Below, one piece after another: positions 5,993 through 6,734 of a stretch of DNA of 6,734 nucleotides. Below the pieces are notes generated by a model that had not been told where the DNA came from, did no database searches, and saw nothing but the letters and a program-made list of their open reading frames with translations. The DNA comes from Thermoflexales bacterium (GTDB taxonomy: Bacteria > Chloroflexota > Anaerolineae > B4-G1), in the NCBI GenBank assembly GCA_007118795.1, contig SKQX01000093.1, positions 1 through 6,734 of the forward strand, in the 5' to 3' direction. How positions within the stretch are numbered: position 1 is the stretch's first letter; each line of letters starts with the position of its first letter. Both the position numbers and the translations under genes were made by a program.

Positions 5993-6734
5993 ATGAGGGT
6001 TCTGGTGACTGGAGCGGCGGGCTTCATCGGGAGCCACGTGACCGACGCACTCCTCGCTCGAGGGGATGAGGTTGTTGGCCTCGATAACTTCAACGACTAC
6101 TACGATCCGGCCCGCAAGTGGGCCAATGTCCGAGCGGCTCAGGCCCATTCGAGCTACCGTCTGGTCGAGGGCGATATACGGAACGACGTGTTGCTTGCGG
6201 AGCTTTTTGAGGCAGGGGCCTTTGACAGAGTCTGTCACGTTGCGGCCATGGCGGGGGTACGATGTTCGATGGAACGTCCCCGACTCTACCAATCCGTCAA
6301 CGTTGGGGGTACCCTCAATCTTCTGGAGCAAGCCCGTAGGCAAGGTGTGACCTCCTTCGTGTTTGCCTCTTCGTCGTCCGTCTACGGCGTGAACAACCCC
6401 CTGCCGTTTCGGGAGGATGCTGATGTCGGACGACCCATCTCTCCCTACGCGGCCACCAAGGTGGCCAAGGAGGTGCTTGCCCATACCTATCACCATCTTT
6501 TCGGTCTCCACTGTACCGGTCTCCGTTTCTTCACGGTCTACGGTCCGCGCGGGCGCCCCGATATGGCGCCGTACCTCTTCACCAAGTGCATCGCGGAGGG
6601 ATGCCCCGTAAGGCAGTTTGGCGATGGGACCTCGCGGCGTGATTACACCTTCATCAGGGACGTGGTCTCGGGTGTGTTGGCTGCCCTAGACAGGGATCTC
6701 CCCTATGAACTGATCAACCTGGGACGCGGCGAGA
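5993..6734 (+). CDS. NAD-dependent sugar epimerase, UDP-glucuronate 4-epimerase-like (partial)
   Basis: The first 247 codons of an extended short-chain dehydrogenase/reductase, still open at the window end; relatives are about 310-340 residues. The Rossmann motif 'GAAGFIG' (7-13) and Asp31 bind NAD. 'DNFNDYYDP' (31-39), 'VAAMAGVRCS' (83-92), 'SSSSVYG' (126-132), the catalytic Tyr152-x3-Lys156 ('YAATK'), 'FFTVYGPRGRPDMAP' (179-193) and 'FGDGTSRRDYTF' (209-220) are hallmarks of the UDP-glucuronate 4-epimerase group, which converts UDP-glucuronate to UDP-galacturonate. Action on UDP-GlcNAc-uronate, the possible product of the upstream dehydrogenase, is also plausible. The usual tyrosine in 'GVRYS' is Cys91 here. 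The ATG lies 18 bases after the recJ stop, with a weak TTGGAG 11 bases upstream, so co-transcription with recJ is likely. Confidence 0.9.
   Translation, partial: MRVLVTGAAGFIGSHVTDALLARGDEVVGLDNFNDYYDPARKWANVRAAQAHSSYRLVEGDIRNDVLLAELFEAGAFDRVCHVAAMAGVRCSMERPRLYQSVNVGGTLNLLEQARRQGVTSFVFASSSSVYGVNNPLPFREDADVGRPISPYAATKVAKEVLAHTYHHLFGLHCTGLRFFTVYGPRGRPDMAPYLFTKCIAEGCPVRQFGDGTSRRDYTFIRDVVSGVLAALDRDLPYELINLGRGE

Noticed and set aside
1..6734. tRNA, rRNA, CRISPR array, insertion sequence or phage genes
   Set aside because: No cloverleaf signatures, regular spaced repeats, transposase motifs or terminal inverted repeats were seen on either strand.

Overview
The window carries six protein genes, all on the + strand. 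By eye the sequence is GC-rich, perhaps near 60%. Three of the six genes start with GTG. Two starts have perfect Shine-Dalgarno sequences: the transferase and the Tic20-like gene. The overall style (a short membrane-anchored protein with an anti-sigma-like N-terminus, a 'DHVSHR'-type polyprenyl-phosphate sugar transferase, a DUF4870/Tic20-like protein and a stand-alone recJ) is compatible with a free-living bacterium of the Chloroflexota type. That placement is an impression from the protein sequences and was not tested.

Layout. 1-303: small single-pass membrane protein with a seven-arginine run before its membrane helix; it may extend upstream of the window. 304-863: about 560 bases without a convincing gene, holding a weak terminator-like hairpin, a good sigma-70-type promoter (508-535) and a long leader with several possible hairpins. 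864-1988: MraY/WecA-family polyprenyl-phosphate sugar-1-phosphate transferase. 1989-2204: short spacer with alternative inverted repeats and a tandem 10-mer. 2205-3581: nucleotide-sugar 6-dehydrogenase of the UDP-GlcNAc/UDP-ManNAc type. 3582-3793: spacer with a near-consensus promoter (TTGACA, 17 bases, TAGAAT). 3794-4159: DUF4870 membrane protein. 4179-4218: perfect 15-bp terminator hairpin. 4229-5974: recJ exonuclease. 5993 to the window end: NAD-dependent epimerase resembling UDP-glucuronate 4-epimerase, cut off by the window edge.

How the genes fit together. The transferase, dehydrogenase and epimerase form a surface-polysaccharide set. The transferase would put the first sugar phosphate on undecaprenyl phosphate, and the other two would make activated uronic or aminouronic sugars. 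A DUF4870 gene with its own promoter and terminator, and the DNA-repair gene recJ, sit between the dehydrogenase and the epimerase. The last two genes are only 18 bases apart and are probably co-transcribed.

I see no mobile element, CRISPR array, tRNA or rRNA, and no clear new biological system. The points most worth checking are the structured leader before the transferase, the repeat-rich promoter at 3555-3651, and the recJ start, which lies directly behind a terminator and has no visible ribosome-binding site.
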